Origin: Hyposmocoma kahamanoa
Taxonomy: Eukaryota; Arthropoda; Insecta; Lepidoptera; Cosmopterigidae
Direction of reading: 5' to 3'
Assembly (NCBI RefSeq): GCF_003589595.1
Contig: NW_020653719.1
Span: forward strand, 1,793,181-1,857,180
Length of the DNA: 64,000 nt
Part shown: piece by piece, positions 1 to 11,600 of the stretch
How positions within the stretch are numbered: the stretch's first letter is position 1
How the letters are laid out: each line of letters begins with the position of its first letter
The notes under the pieces: model-generated
The model's input: the letters and a program-made list of their open reading frames with translations, nothing else
What the model was told of the DNA's origin: nothing
Database searches by the model: none
Program-made: the position numbers and the translations under genes

Positions 1-50
1 GGATTGACCAGACCATTTACACCGAAGATGGGCTAGGAGAAAATTGACAC
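1..50. repeat. Fragment of an interspersed repeat
   Basis: Bases about 10-48 resemble the end of the repeat at 46345-46515 (shared GACCATTT..ACC.AAGATG and GCTAGGAGAAAATTGA). It is cut by the window edge. Confidence 0.5.
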
Positions 51-431
51 CTTAAACAACACCTTAAATAACATGGTATGAAAAAAATACTTACTTGCAA
101 TTACAGTACTTTCAAAAATAATCAAGTATAATTGCCAACAAGTCTTTGTCAAAATAAATGTAAAAATAAAAAGGATCAAGTTTATTATCGATAGCAGTAC
201 TTTGTATGCAAGGTTCTTCATTTTTGTTTGCCATTTCAATACAACTTATACGCGTCACGTTGGAGTTCATTCGGGTACAGTCAGCACCAAAAATAATATT
301 GTTTACTTAGATAGGTTGTTGAGTTAGATACATAAATACAAGTTTGAGAAGTTGATTGCAGAATAAAAAATGTTGATTATGTAGTGAAAAATCTTGATAT
401 GTGTGCAGAGAAAACATATTTTTAAACTTAC

Positions 432-504
432 CAACATCTAATTCATCATCTTCTGGATTAAGAGATAGTGTAGATATCAACTGTTCAGCTTCATGATCAT
501 GCTC
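432..504 (-). CDS. Ada2b: Ada2b exon 5
   Basis: Encodes EHDHEAEQLISTLSLNPEDD and ELDV, matching the acidic stretch after the NRD.FER motif in fly Ada2b. Donor GTAAGT, phase 1. The next exon was not found in bases 1-431, so it lies outside the window. Confidence 0.85.
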
Positions 505-2030
505 CTGAAATGGTTATAAATGTTACATCTATAGTCCCCTGGTCTATGACTGTTTTTCACATAATTCATAAAACGGAACATACTTATTACAATTGTGGTT
601 ATAGAATTAAGAACGATTAATGACACAAAGCCATTATTATTTTGCAATAACCATTAAGTGTAGAATTAATTTAAAAATATGCTCTAATGGTGTTAAACAA
701 TATTATCTGGACTGACCTATTTTATTTAGCGTAATAATCTTGTTTAAATAATGGTACATATATATATTTTTATGGTTAAGTGGTGGGGTAAGCGCACTGT
801 TTAGTAATCGTTTGGTAATGTGCAGAAAATTTTAGGCAAGCTGCTTGGAATTGTGTTATGTGGATGCCTCGCCACTGGTAGGCAGCAATATAGTTCAATA
901 TTACACCAACAAATATTTAAATTCTCGTCTTCGTCAATTCAGACTATTACGACCAGAGATACACTTAGAGAGATTGAAATTTTGCCATACACAATTCATT
1001 ACTTGTCTCACCTCACCACAGACATCCATCATGTCACTAAAATCAAGATAGTAAATAAAGTTAGTTACCCTTTCAAAATCATCCCTATTGGGCATGTATC
1101 CCAATTGAGCTGACTCATCAGAGCTAACGGCAAGTGATGGTAGTCGAGAGACCGCACTAGGACCCAGGGGCCCTTCATCCCTGTCCGCACAGTGGAGAGA
1201 TGGACGAGAGGTGCTCTCTACATTTCCCCATGTTGCTCGACCAATGCTGCCTTCAAGGTACCTTGTAATATACTCATCCTTTGCCTCTGTAATTGAAAAA
1301 TTACTAGTGCAGTTGCCCACAGTCTAATTCGATTGTATCAACCTTCAAGCGAAAGTTGCAAAAGCTGAGGCAAGGTATTTATTCTTGAGTATAACTAGAA
1401 ATGTGGGTCTCTCTCTCTAGAGGACTTCGCAGATGACTATTTACTAACGATTAATTATCTACAACTTGATCCCTGACAAAGTTCTTATTTTCTACAACAT
1501 ATGGATGAATTTGGATTAATTTTAGACCCAATACTTTACCTTCGGGTGATCGAGTCTCTATATGCTTAGCTATATCCTCCCAATTGCCAAATCCAAATTG
1601 TTCTATTGCGTCTAATAATCTAACTTCTTCATTCGCCGACCAACTACTTCGGCCAAGGAAAATGCCAAATGCTCCCGAGTCCTGCAAAAATATAAATTAT
1701 ATGAAATTTTAATCCGTTTTTGTTTACTGATTAAGGAAATAAATCAATGTATTTTCTTGCGAGAAGATTACTTACCATAAACTGATAGGAATGGTCATTT
1801 TTATGTGAGCCTATTTCAGCACCAAGAGAAAAACACTGAAAAATAACACGAGTTTACAACAATAGTGTTCAAAATTTGCGCCAAAACTATAAACAAAAAT
1901 GGCACCAACGCTACTTTACCTGCAAACAAATATCAAAATCTATACACTCAGCACATCTCACACGAATTCCGTTTATTTCCTCTTGACAGTAATTACAATT
2001 ATATTTAGCGTATAAATCTGAAAACGACAT
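432..2030 (-). CDS. Ada2b: Transcriptional adapter 2B (Ada2b/TADA2B), 5' part, runs off left edge
   Basis: Five exons on the minus strand (1920-2030, 1776-1835, 1540-1681, 1069-1286, 432-504) join in frame into about 201 residues. Residues 10-57 form a ZZ zinc finger (C12, C15, C26, C29, C35, C38 and the H-rich end SHKNDHSYQF). Residues about 69-115 form a SANT domain (SWSANEEVRLLDAIEQFG, NWEDIAKHIETRS), followed by GRATW, SDESAQLGYMPNRDDFER and EAEQLISTLSLNPEDDELDV, which match the known order in insect Ada2b. In the family it is the adaptor that positions and stimulates Gcn5 histone H3 acetylation in SAGA, in the nucleus. The start ATG at 2028-2030 precedes the ZZ finger directly, as in the family. 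The remaining C-terminal exons lie left of the window. Identity comes from remembered fly and human homologues; the splice model is mine. Confidence 0.93.
866..1020. repeat. Interspersed repeat, copy in Ada2b intron 4
   Basis: Aligns by eye over about 150 bp with 46345-46515 in a spn-E intron (GTAGGCAGCAATA, TTCAAT.TTACA, ATTTTGCCA.ACA, TTGTCTC.CCTC.CC). No coding capacity recognised. It ends just before exon 4 of Ada2b. Confidence 0.6.
1069..1286 (-). CDS. Ada2b: Ada2b exon 4
   Basis: Completes the split Glu codon, then AKDEYITRYLEGSIGRATW and later LGYMPNRDDFER. The acceptor is AATTACAG and the donor GTAACT. Read-through beyond the donor gives a non-homologous tail, which supports the splice. 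Confidence 0.9.
1540..1681 (-). CDS. Ada2b: Ada2b exon 3 (SANT)
   Basis: Residues 58-104 plus one base. Begins DSGAFGIFLG and contains the SANT helices SWSANEEVRLLDAIEQFG and NWEDIAKHIETRSPE. The donor GTAAAG splits a glutamate codon. Confidence 0.92.
1776..1835 (-). CDS. Ada2b: Ada2b exon 2
   Basis: Residues 38-57 (CFSLGAEIGSHKNDHSYQFM), which end the ZZ finger. The acceptor ends TTTCAG-type and the donor is GTAAGT. 60 nt, phase 0. Confidence 0.92.
1920..2030 (-). CDS. Ada2b: Ada2b exon 1
   Basis: Residues 1-37 (MSFSDLYAKYNCNYC... to CLQ), the first half of the ZZ finger. The donor after CAG is GTAAAG. Phase 0 at the junction. Confidence 0.92.
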
Positions 2031-3751
2031 TATTTGAAATAAAACCTACTAAAAAGTAGTCGTACGTTGGCAGTTTTTTTACGGAAACCTACTCACCGGC
2101 CATTTTTTCAACCATAGACGAAATCGTCTATAAAACAGTGTTGCCAAAATATATTTTGTTAAATCCTTTGAATAAGATGACACTCTTAATAAAACAATAA
2201 TAAGCAAGTGTACATAATACCTACACAACGTGAAAACTGCAAGTATTATTGTTACATAAAATCATATTTTTTATTTGTCTTACGAAAAACAATAAAAATA
2301 TTATGTATTTACATATTAAGTAATCAGTGACTGAGACTTCGAAAATCTAGAAATAAATGTGAAAGTTATACTATATACCTTAGAGGATGGAAAAAAATAA
2401 AAGAAAGAAGCTGTCCTAACTACGGAATGAACGTGTACCTAATACCTACGTAGTATCTCTTATTAGTTTGTGCTAATACCTAATACTTAAACAAAAATTG
2501 AACGAACAAATGGCGGATTTCTTTAGTGTCATATCATAATCTATCGATAAGTCATTATCGACATGCAAACATTTAATTAAAATGTATCAATATCCAATTG
2601 GGATATTTTAGGTTATTATGAGAATAATCGGGAGTGTCACATGAAATTTTGAATTTATTGTTTTGCATTTACAAATACTCAAATGTTGCGAAAAGTAACT
2701 AAAAAAAAAAAGAATTTGCACAGAAAAAAATAATATTTGTAATTTGAGAGTACCTATATATAAAAGACAAAACTTTGAAATGTAAGTCCTATACATTTCC
2801 AACCTTGTATGTACTTCCCTTTGACAACGGTATCATGTACCTCATGTACTGCGAAATGGACACGGTTGGCATTTAAGATGACGTTACGTATTTTCGATTC
2901 CCATGTTTGACACAGACAAATGTAATGCTATCTCTTTTGGCTTCAGACGGCACGTAATAGTTAAACAAAGACAATAACATGTTTTGTGTTTTCAACATCG
3001 AAATGCATCATATACATATAACGTCTGATTTGTATATGTAAACGTAACGTGTACTTTAGTTTCCATAGTAAGATCTATACACGTTAGCGCTCGCCTTCAC
3101 TCGGTCAGCTAGGCGAGTGACACCGAACGATGGCAAGGCAAATAGGCTGTCTATACGTTGGTATTGGCCTTCACCCGGCAGCGCTAGACCAACATGGTCT
3201 TTGTATTGCTGGCTTTATAAAATAAGAATTTTTAGTAGTTAGAGTTGTAAGTGGGAAAAAATCGGAATTGAGAGGATAATTTTGTTTTCAGGAACGAAAA
3301 ATGTAAAAGAATAGTAAATGAGTTGTGTTTAATCTAAATTGAATATAAAATTATTTACCAATAAACCTAATAATGGAATTGCATTATCATATAATCTAGT
3401 TACATTCAAAGTTATGTTAAAATTTGACTCTTCAAAATGAAGCGAATAAATGAAGATGGTCTTTGATTCAATGTATGATTTCCAACCTATCTGTTTTCTT
3501 TTTGATTTGTTGGTAAACTTGAAATAGTAAAAATAATGCTTTGATTTCTTTAGATTGCCTCTTTGTTTGTATATTTTGATGATTGTTGTTAACGATTATT
3601 TTGAGATAATGTTGTTCTTGGAAGCGTACATATTATCGATATTCTGTTATTAAAATAATTCACGAACAGGTTTTTATTATTTTATTGTTATTATTTTGAC
3701 TATTTCAAGTTTACAAAGTTGCGTTTCAATAATCGTTCTCATAGGCAGGTG

Positions 3752-3835
3752 TAGCCCGTAAGAGTTAACTTGAGACCTGAGCACTGTTGTGTACTACCTA
3801 CTGCGCTCAGGTCCCAAGTTCACTCTTGCGGGTTA
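3752..3835. repeat. 84-bp foldback MITE
   Basis: Almost the whole element is one hairpin. The left arm begins TAGCCCGTAAGAGTTAACTT and the right arm, read in reverse complement, begins TAACCCGCAAGAGTGAACTT. Both continue into GA(C/G)ACCTGAGC-like sequence. Confidence 0.65.
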
Positions 3836-4638
3836 TAGTAAAAATCTCGCAAAAAGTAAAGCTCACAATAATTAATTTAATTTGAAGTTATAGTGGTTTT
3901 TATATATGTGAAAAAATGGAGGCGCTAAAAAATAATTTATTCTCAAAGTGAGCAGTAGACAAAATAAGTTTGGGAACCCCTGGTATAGAAGAATTCGTTT
4001 GGACAATATTGTGCCTTTATTTTTTATAGCGTGACTTTGCGTTTTGACTATACGATAAAGTATTTTTCTTAATTTTTTTTATTTATTTGTGTTCAGGTTA
4101 CAAAAACCCGTAAATACATACCTTATAGACTAACATAGATAATAATACAATAAAACACTCGTATAATGTATACCTTAAGGAATAACATACTTTACAATAT
4201 CATGAAATGATTTTTTATAATGTACTTTTTTTTTTTTATATATTTTTTATATATTAATTGTATTTTATTTTTATCAAAATTTATTTGAATAGTGCAGTGT
4301 AGTCTTGGGTCATGAAAAAGTTTAAATTTTTTTCTAATCGTATTTTTACACAGAAATAAATATTTTTCCGGATATTTTTCCAACATTTTTCTTTTACCAG
4401 AGAAGATTTTTTCTTTATATGGCTTTTACCCAACAAGTTACAAATTTATTTTTTATTTCACGCTAAATAAAATTTTAAAATATATTTTTAAACGTAGAAT
4501 CTAATACTGTGAACCTTCCAAATTAAATTTTTTCAATTTGACGGGAATTTTTCCGGAAACTTTTCAATTATTTGACTACATGCTATCTATGATTATTTGA
4601 AATTCTTCGGAAAATTACCCAACAGTAGCGCAGTGTAA

Positions 4639-5132
4639 GGGCGCGTTTCCACTATGTCGTGACGACAGATTGTCGTGCAGTTTATAGTGTCGTGACTTGA
4701 ATATTTAAATGAAGTTGTTCACATATGTCACGACACGATTAACTGTCGTTCACGATTTTTTATCGTTACAACGACAAATTGTCACAGTGGGAATAACTAG
4801 AACGACAGTCGTCAGACGAGAAAAAAACGTCACCTCCTATTGTCGTCACGTTTTATTTATCGCTATCCGCATGTATTCTGCTCCCTGCCCTCTCCTCTCA
4901 TACCCCGTGCCCTCTGCTCGCTTTGCAGTAGCGTTGGGTCGTAGCCAGAGATGGGCAAGGAGGCTGTCTTGAAACGATAAATTGTCGTCACGATCTAGTC
5001 GGAACAGCTAGTCACGACAATCGTAACAATGATGAAAAATCGTCTACGACAGATAGTCGTAATATGGGAACAGGCTAGACACGACAGTCGTCCAACGATA
5101 ATAAAACGTGACGACATTGTGGGAACGCGCCC
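4639..5132. mobile_element. 494-bp PIF/Harbinger-like MITE
   Basis: Terminal inverted repeats start GGGCGCGTTTCC on the left and GGGCGCGTTCCC on the right (reverse complement), flanked by a direct TAA at 4636-4638 and 5133-5135. A 3-bp TWA duplication with G-rich ends is the PIF/Harbinger pattern. The interior is packed with copies of GTCGT/ACGAC in both orientations. Open frames inside are by-products of this repeat. It lies in the Ada2b/WDR37 promoter interval. Confidence 0.8.
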
Positions 5133-5443
5133 TAATACTTACTATCACCGAACACTGAACATATTCAGCTCATCTCTAGTTAAATTTTTTAGTGATCAAT
5201 ATAAAATTTGGCAATCTTGTATTCAAATGTCACATGTTTGTGTCAAATGTCGTGGTGGTATTGGAATTTCTCTTGTGTATATATTTTGAAAAATTCAATG
5301 GATAAATACAGTTTGAGCGCATAAATCATAGTTAAGTCACTATTTCTTGTGTGAACTATTGTTTTAGGTGTTAAAATTAATGGATACACTTGTCATATGT
5401 GATGTGAATTAAGAGCATCAAAATCCGTCAGGCGCTTTTGACC

Positions 5444-5621
5444 ATGAAATCCAGCAAACGACGTCTTCAGGCGCTCACAGAGAGTTCCGATGGAATGCCC
5501 AACTTTCTTAAGATGGAAGATTCGGAAACATCAATACCACCAGTATTCAGATCACGTCTACATGAATTGTTTTCACAGATAGAGAAGGAATTTGACCTTC
5601 TCTACACTGAAAATCTAAACC
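5444..5621 (+). CDS. Wdr37: WDR37 exon 1 (coding)
   Basis: Residues 1-59 plus one base: [11 protein letters not shown]... to ENLN. Donor GTAAGT, phase 1. The 5' UTR boundary was not determined. Confidence 0.92.
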
Positions 5622-8600
5622 GTAAGTAATTTGGACTTTTCAACATCTATACAATGTACTGTTAGGCTTCGATTCCCTTCTTATTCTTCTGGCAATTACA
5701 TAATGATACTTCTTGATGACGAGGCTTCTGAAATTCGCGAAGTATATGTCTGACTAAGATGAAGACGCAGCTTCTGCTTGTTGTACTTACAAATTATACA
5801 TTCTGTCACTTTTTATTGTAGGTAGATAATAAATTTCTTGTGGCTCTAATTGCACTGACACTTCTTACCATCAGTAAAGGAACACAACAACATTGCTTTG
5901 TAGCAGAAATGCGCTGGGCAGTACCTACTAGAACCTCCCCAGCCTAGCTTTGCATGAAGAGAGAACACTGCCTGGCCCACTGCTTGGCAGAAATACTACT
6001 TTTACATACATAAACAAAATATTATATAATAGCAAAGTTCCTTGTGAAAGAGTTTGTCCAGGGAAATACTGCCATCTTACTTATTTCTGACGCCAAGCAG
6101 TAATGTGAGTATTACTGTGTGAGTATTATTAGTGGTTCTGGTAAAATTACAGGCACATGGAACTTGTCAACTTATGTCTCAGGGTGACGGTCGAAGTGGC
6201 GGTGACCTTGAGATGTTTGCAATTTAAAGCTCTGAGAGGCACTGTAATTGTTATGGATAAGCGTGTTGCTTATCACCAGGCTCACGACTTGTTCATCTCG
6301 TCATTTGGCATTATGAAAAAAATAAAAGATGTTTTTGTTTCAGTACAAGAAAAAATTGACATTCTGAGCGAAAAATTGGAAAGAGAAAGTTTCATTGGCG
6401 ACCGTCCAAATGTGGAATATATTGAGTTTGAAACATCAGGCAAGAACTCTAAAGTCAAATGTAAGTATTGAAGGGTATTAAATACAGCATAGATAACTCT
6501 CATAAAGTACTATATAGCACACAAGGTTCAGATTAGATAAATGATTTACAGCACATCTGTTCTTGTATTATGCTGATGTTCTGGCGTAGAGCTTAGTCTT
6601 CTAGACGTATGATTACTCACAATAAAGTAGCCAGAACTTTACACAACTGTTTTACGCAGTTAACATCTACATTATGTAACTTTCATATTGATAAAAAGTG
6701 GAAACTTTCTTTATTGGGCCACTGGGTCTCCGAGGATCTCACAGACAATGAGGATATAGAGAGAGAGCGTAGGGCGTTGGCTGTCAGAAGTAATATGTTG
6801 GCGCGCAGATTCGCACGTTGCACAGAACCCGTTAAGGTGACACTTTTTAAGGCATTTTGCCAATCCTTTTATACGTGCAATCTGTGGGTTTGCTATTCAC
6901 AGAAGACAGTCAACGCCCTGCGCGTTCAGTACAACAACGCGTTTAGGATGTTGCTGGGGTGGCCACGGTACTGCAGTGCATCAGGTATGTTCGCGGCTGC
7001 TCATATGGATGGCTTCCATGCCATTCTCAGGAAGAGAGCTGCCTCGATGCTAAGCCGTGTCCTTGGCAGCACCAATGACATTCTTCGCTGTGTGGCTGCG
7101 CGGGTTGATTGCCCAATCATTTGTCATTTGATTGGCCTACATATGACTATGTGAATTGTTTAGTTAGTTTTATGAATACTAATAGAGCTAACTAAATAAT
7201 TTACATACGTATATCTTGTTATTTTTGACTTATTTTTATTGTATATTCTTGACGAAACTGAATTATAATTTGTTAACTTAGAACTATGGACTCCATTGTA
7301 GTCTGAAATAAATGATTTTGAATTTTGAATTTATTAAAATATTTAATACATAAATGGAAATTTATGTATTAAATATTTTAATAAAGAAACGCAAATGTAA
7401 TCATTTTGCCTAATGAGATTAATTGGTCAGAGAGAAAATAGAGAGTGTAGATTCAGCTATGTGGCGGATGAAACTCCTGTGCATCTTCTCACCCAGTGCT
7501 GCCCTCTGAGCAGAGGATGTAAAAACTGTCAGAGCCTGGAAAGTCCTTCAGTTCTTTAATACTGATGACCTTGGCTCTGAACTGTAATCAGTAGTGATCA
7601 CAATTAGTGATGTAACAGACCTCTGCTTCTGCTTCCGCAACTGCAGAAGTTCCGCACGCCATTTCGAATCTGTTTCCTTTTCTGCTTCTGCAACATTTAT
7701 AACGGAAGTTTGCAAGGATTATGACAAATCAGGCAATAGTGCGGATTACTTGGTGGTGGAGTGCGCGTTTTTTAGTAGTTTTGTGTTGTGTAATAATTGC
7801 ACTTAAATTATGAAACCAAAAACAGAAGCCCTGTTGGGAACTGTTTTGTTGAGTTCTTTATATTATTTACGCGTCCGTTTCTGCATCCGCTTCCGTTTCC
7901 TCTAAGATTTACTTCTGACATCTGTTTCCGTTATAACACTTCGGTTATATCACTAATCACAATAGGTCAGCTAATGGTTGTAGTGATGAGGGGCCGCATT
8001 GACCCTGAATGAAACCACCCTAATGATAATAATAATAATAATGCCCAATAATTGTTGTTCCTAATCAGCATATTTCCATTCAATATGCATTGGGCAACAA
8101 TTTCATATTCATCTGCTAATTTAAAATAACTTATGGCATTTATATTAAGATTATAGGAATTAATGTACTGTGAAGTTTGTTATCTACTAAAATGGAAGAG
8201 ATATCTTCATATTGCTTGGTCAAAATAAATTCCATTGACTGGTGTATTTACCACTGATTCAAATAACCATCCAATGGTTACACAGATCTCCTTTCTGCTT
8301 CAGTAGAGTATGAGTCTTGTACATGTAACTGTTTTGATGTTAGGTAGGTAAATTGATGATGAAATACTGTTTACTATCACTTAATAATTCATTTATTAGA
8401 ACTTATTACGGGACCATGAGGAGTGGCACAAAAACTTCGAGGCCTATACCCAGCAGTGGGTGAAGTTAGGCTGTATATGAGATTATTATTGTTTAAGACT
8501 ACATTTTTGTAGCAAGATTAACCTATTAATCTGGATAATGTTTTACTGTGACATTCTTGATGTTTTATTTATTTTCCTTTTTTTTAGCTGTACTTATCTA

Positions 8601-11600
8601 TAATTTAAAACAGAAAGGTTAAAAAAATTTGATAGTAATTTCATTATTTATGAAACACAGGTGGCATTCTGTAGTTGGTTGACCAACTAAAACAATAATA
8701 TCCTTTGATAATTAGAATTTTAACACTAAAAAACATAAACATTTATATAAACTGTTACGGACAGGCGTGTCGCTTACCGCCACTTGCACGATTTTTTCGT
8801 CCCGTCACTTGGTATCATAACAAACCTTATGATTACAAATTTTAATTATTATATATAAAAAAAGGCCAAAGTTATTTGAATTTGCTTGCCTTGACATTTA
8901 CTTACGACTGTTATTGTTATGGAGTCACATACAAATTATTTGTAAATTAACAAAATATTGTTTGCACAAACATTTTTATTACACAACAAATAATACATAT
9001 ATTAAATAAAAATTAATGCACCTAGCAAATTTCAACTTAACGCTTTACATATCCCTCTACAGTAACCCAGAGCAACTCACAAAAAGTAAAAACGAGTCAT
9101 AAGCTGCGCGTGCAAACAAGCAAGATTGTGTCCAGCTTCAAAGCGCCAACATACAATTGCCAGCTAGTGCGGGAGTTTATGGGACACAAGGATGGCATCT
9201 GGGACGTGTCGTCGGCGAGGCCTGGGCAAGCGCTTATTGGAACCGCGTCTGCTGGTAATGCATTTGCTATTATTTTGTCCTTTTTTTTCTGTGTTATTGC
9301 ACTGACAATGGATTTTTGTGTGCATAGGACTGCTAAATAGTCGATATACCCACTTTCGACAGCTGCACACAAAAGAAACGCCATGTACGTAGTACAAACG
9401 ATGTATAATGCATAATTGGGACAAATTTTTTCCTACTTTACGTGGCACACGCCGCATTGCGTGACATGTGTATTCACACTAATTTGTAATCATTTAGGTG
9501 CATGAAATGACGTCATCAAACTACATATTCAGTTTTAAATATGATAGAACTTAAGCGATGCTTTTATCGAAAAGAAACAATCCCGTTTTCTTTGAAAACA
9601 CTAAACATTTTGTTGATAAAATTCTAGTTTTATGGATAGAAGTAACAAAATACAAATTGCACTTTCTTTAGATCATACTGCCTGCATATGGAGTGTAGAT
9701 TGGGGCAAGTGTTTCCTCCAGTACACTGGACATTCGGGGTCAGTGAACTCCATCCGTTTCCACCCGAGTCGCGACATCGCGCTTACCAGTAGTGGCGACA
9801 ACACTGCTCATGTGTGGCAGGCTGCTGTTAACTGGGATTTGCCGGTATGTAATTTAACGACTGATATACACCCCATAGTAGATAATTGCTTAAAGTTATA
9901 AATGAATCTTTTAAAATACGCTTAAGAAGTGGTATACCAGTACCATAGTAAATACGTGTGAGAATAGTTGTGTAATTTTCAATCTGATTTCAGTGGCAAT
10001 TTAAGTATTCTAGAATATTATCATCAAGTAAGTATTATTTAATATTCGAGTGTAGTGTTCTGAAATATTGTTTAATAATACGTGGTAATATACTCGAATA
10101 CTTAAATAATAAAATTGCCACCGAAATTAGATAGAGAACACTAATCTAAAAATGACCCAGTCGCGTTTTTTTTATTTTTTGTTGTATTTTTTATATTCTT
10201 GTTTTATACCTTTGTTCCTTTTTCTTTAACGAATTATGTCAATTGTTTTACTTCATTAGTCTGTAAATCACAAACACTAAATCTAAAGTAAGTCCAACGG
10301 TTTAGACGCGGTAAAAATTAAATATTTTTTATTTCATTAGCGCGGCCAATCGTCCGAAGAGGAATTAGAAGGTGGTGGCGAAGAAAGCTTAGGCGAGGGA
10401 GGTGAAAGGCCCGAAGTTCTACGTACGCCTTTGACCGAGCTCGCAGGGCACCAAGGCGTAGTGGTGGCAGCCGATTGGCTGACTGGTGGTGATCATGTCA
10501 TCACAGCATCTTGGGATCGCACTGCTAATCTCTATGATGTAGAGACTGGAGATTGCTTACAGATACTTACTGGTGTGTTAATTTGGAAGAAAACAAAAAC
10601 TTTTAATAATAATAATAACGCACACACTAATATACCCGCACTAGGGAAACCTTGTATTAAACTGGGTGGCATTGACACACACATAGAGAACCACAAGTTA
10701 TACCCACAAACTCACGTGAGAAAATGTAAACCAACACAAATATTTCTCCCGGCCCGAAATCGACTCCGGAACCACTGCATGGCAGTCCAGCATGGTAATC
10801 GTTCGGCCACGGAGGCATTATATTACTAGTTAAGTATAGGACTTAACCAGTAATATACCCAACCCATTTATTTGCGTAGGCAAAGGTGCCACCGTACAGC
10901 CTCTTCATATATTTATAAGAAAGCTAAACAAATCCTACAAAACAAAAAAACCAAAGAGATAAAATAGAAGTGGCCTAGTACCGCTTGTATTTTAACCAAT
11001 CATTTTTTTTATGAAGTTTTATGGCCCAGTTGCAAGATCATTAGGCCAATGTAACCAATCAGAAGCTAATGCCTTTGCGAGCGTTTAAATAGCGTCATGT
11101 TTTATATTTCAATAAGCAAAAATACGGCGTTCCTTTTTTGAAACTTATTACAGTTTATTTACGGTACTATAATACTCATTACATTTCTGTATTCAAAACT
11201 TTCATGAAATTTTTCAGCTCAGTGGCGAATACCATAGACAATAGAATTTTGGTTCAGAACTAAAAAGAGCGCCTTTATGCCGCGCCGATTTGACCCGTAA
11301 CGTTAAGGTTTATGAAATTTATAATAATAATAATAAATTTATAACTTCACTCCACTGGTTACAATTTTTGGCACAGAAACAGATCTTATTTTCTACAAAT
11401 TTGTAGGAGACTGGAATCTAAACCAGTTCAGAGATCTGTGTATTAGGCTTCCAAGCACCCTACCTCAATGCCATTTGAATTTACACCAATTCTAACAGTG
11501 ATGTAATGTAAAAATTTTAAACTATACTATAAACAAAAATAAATAAAGGAACATGTATTTAAAACAGTCGTGTGTGGCTGTGTGTACGTGTTTTTGTGTA

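Larger units (their letters stand above)
2031..5443. promoter_or_regulatory. Divergent intergenic region between Ada2b and WDR37
   Basis: Head-to-head spacing of 3.4 kb between two start codons, so both promoters should lie here. The sequence is AT-rich with no ORF that resembles a protein. It contains the hairpin MITE at 3752-3835 and the longer MITE at 4639-5132. No TATA box or initiator could be assigned with confidence. Confidence 0.5.

Noticed and set aside
33..239. 68-codon minus-strand frame left of Ada2b exon 5
   Set aside because: Low-complexity hydrophobic translation from AT-rich DNA; no match to the expected next Ada2b exon.
4709..5289. Two plus-strand frames upstream of WDR37
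   Set aside because: They lie in or next to the GTCGT-rich MITE and reflect its repeats.
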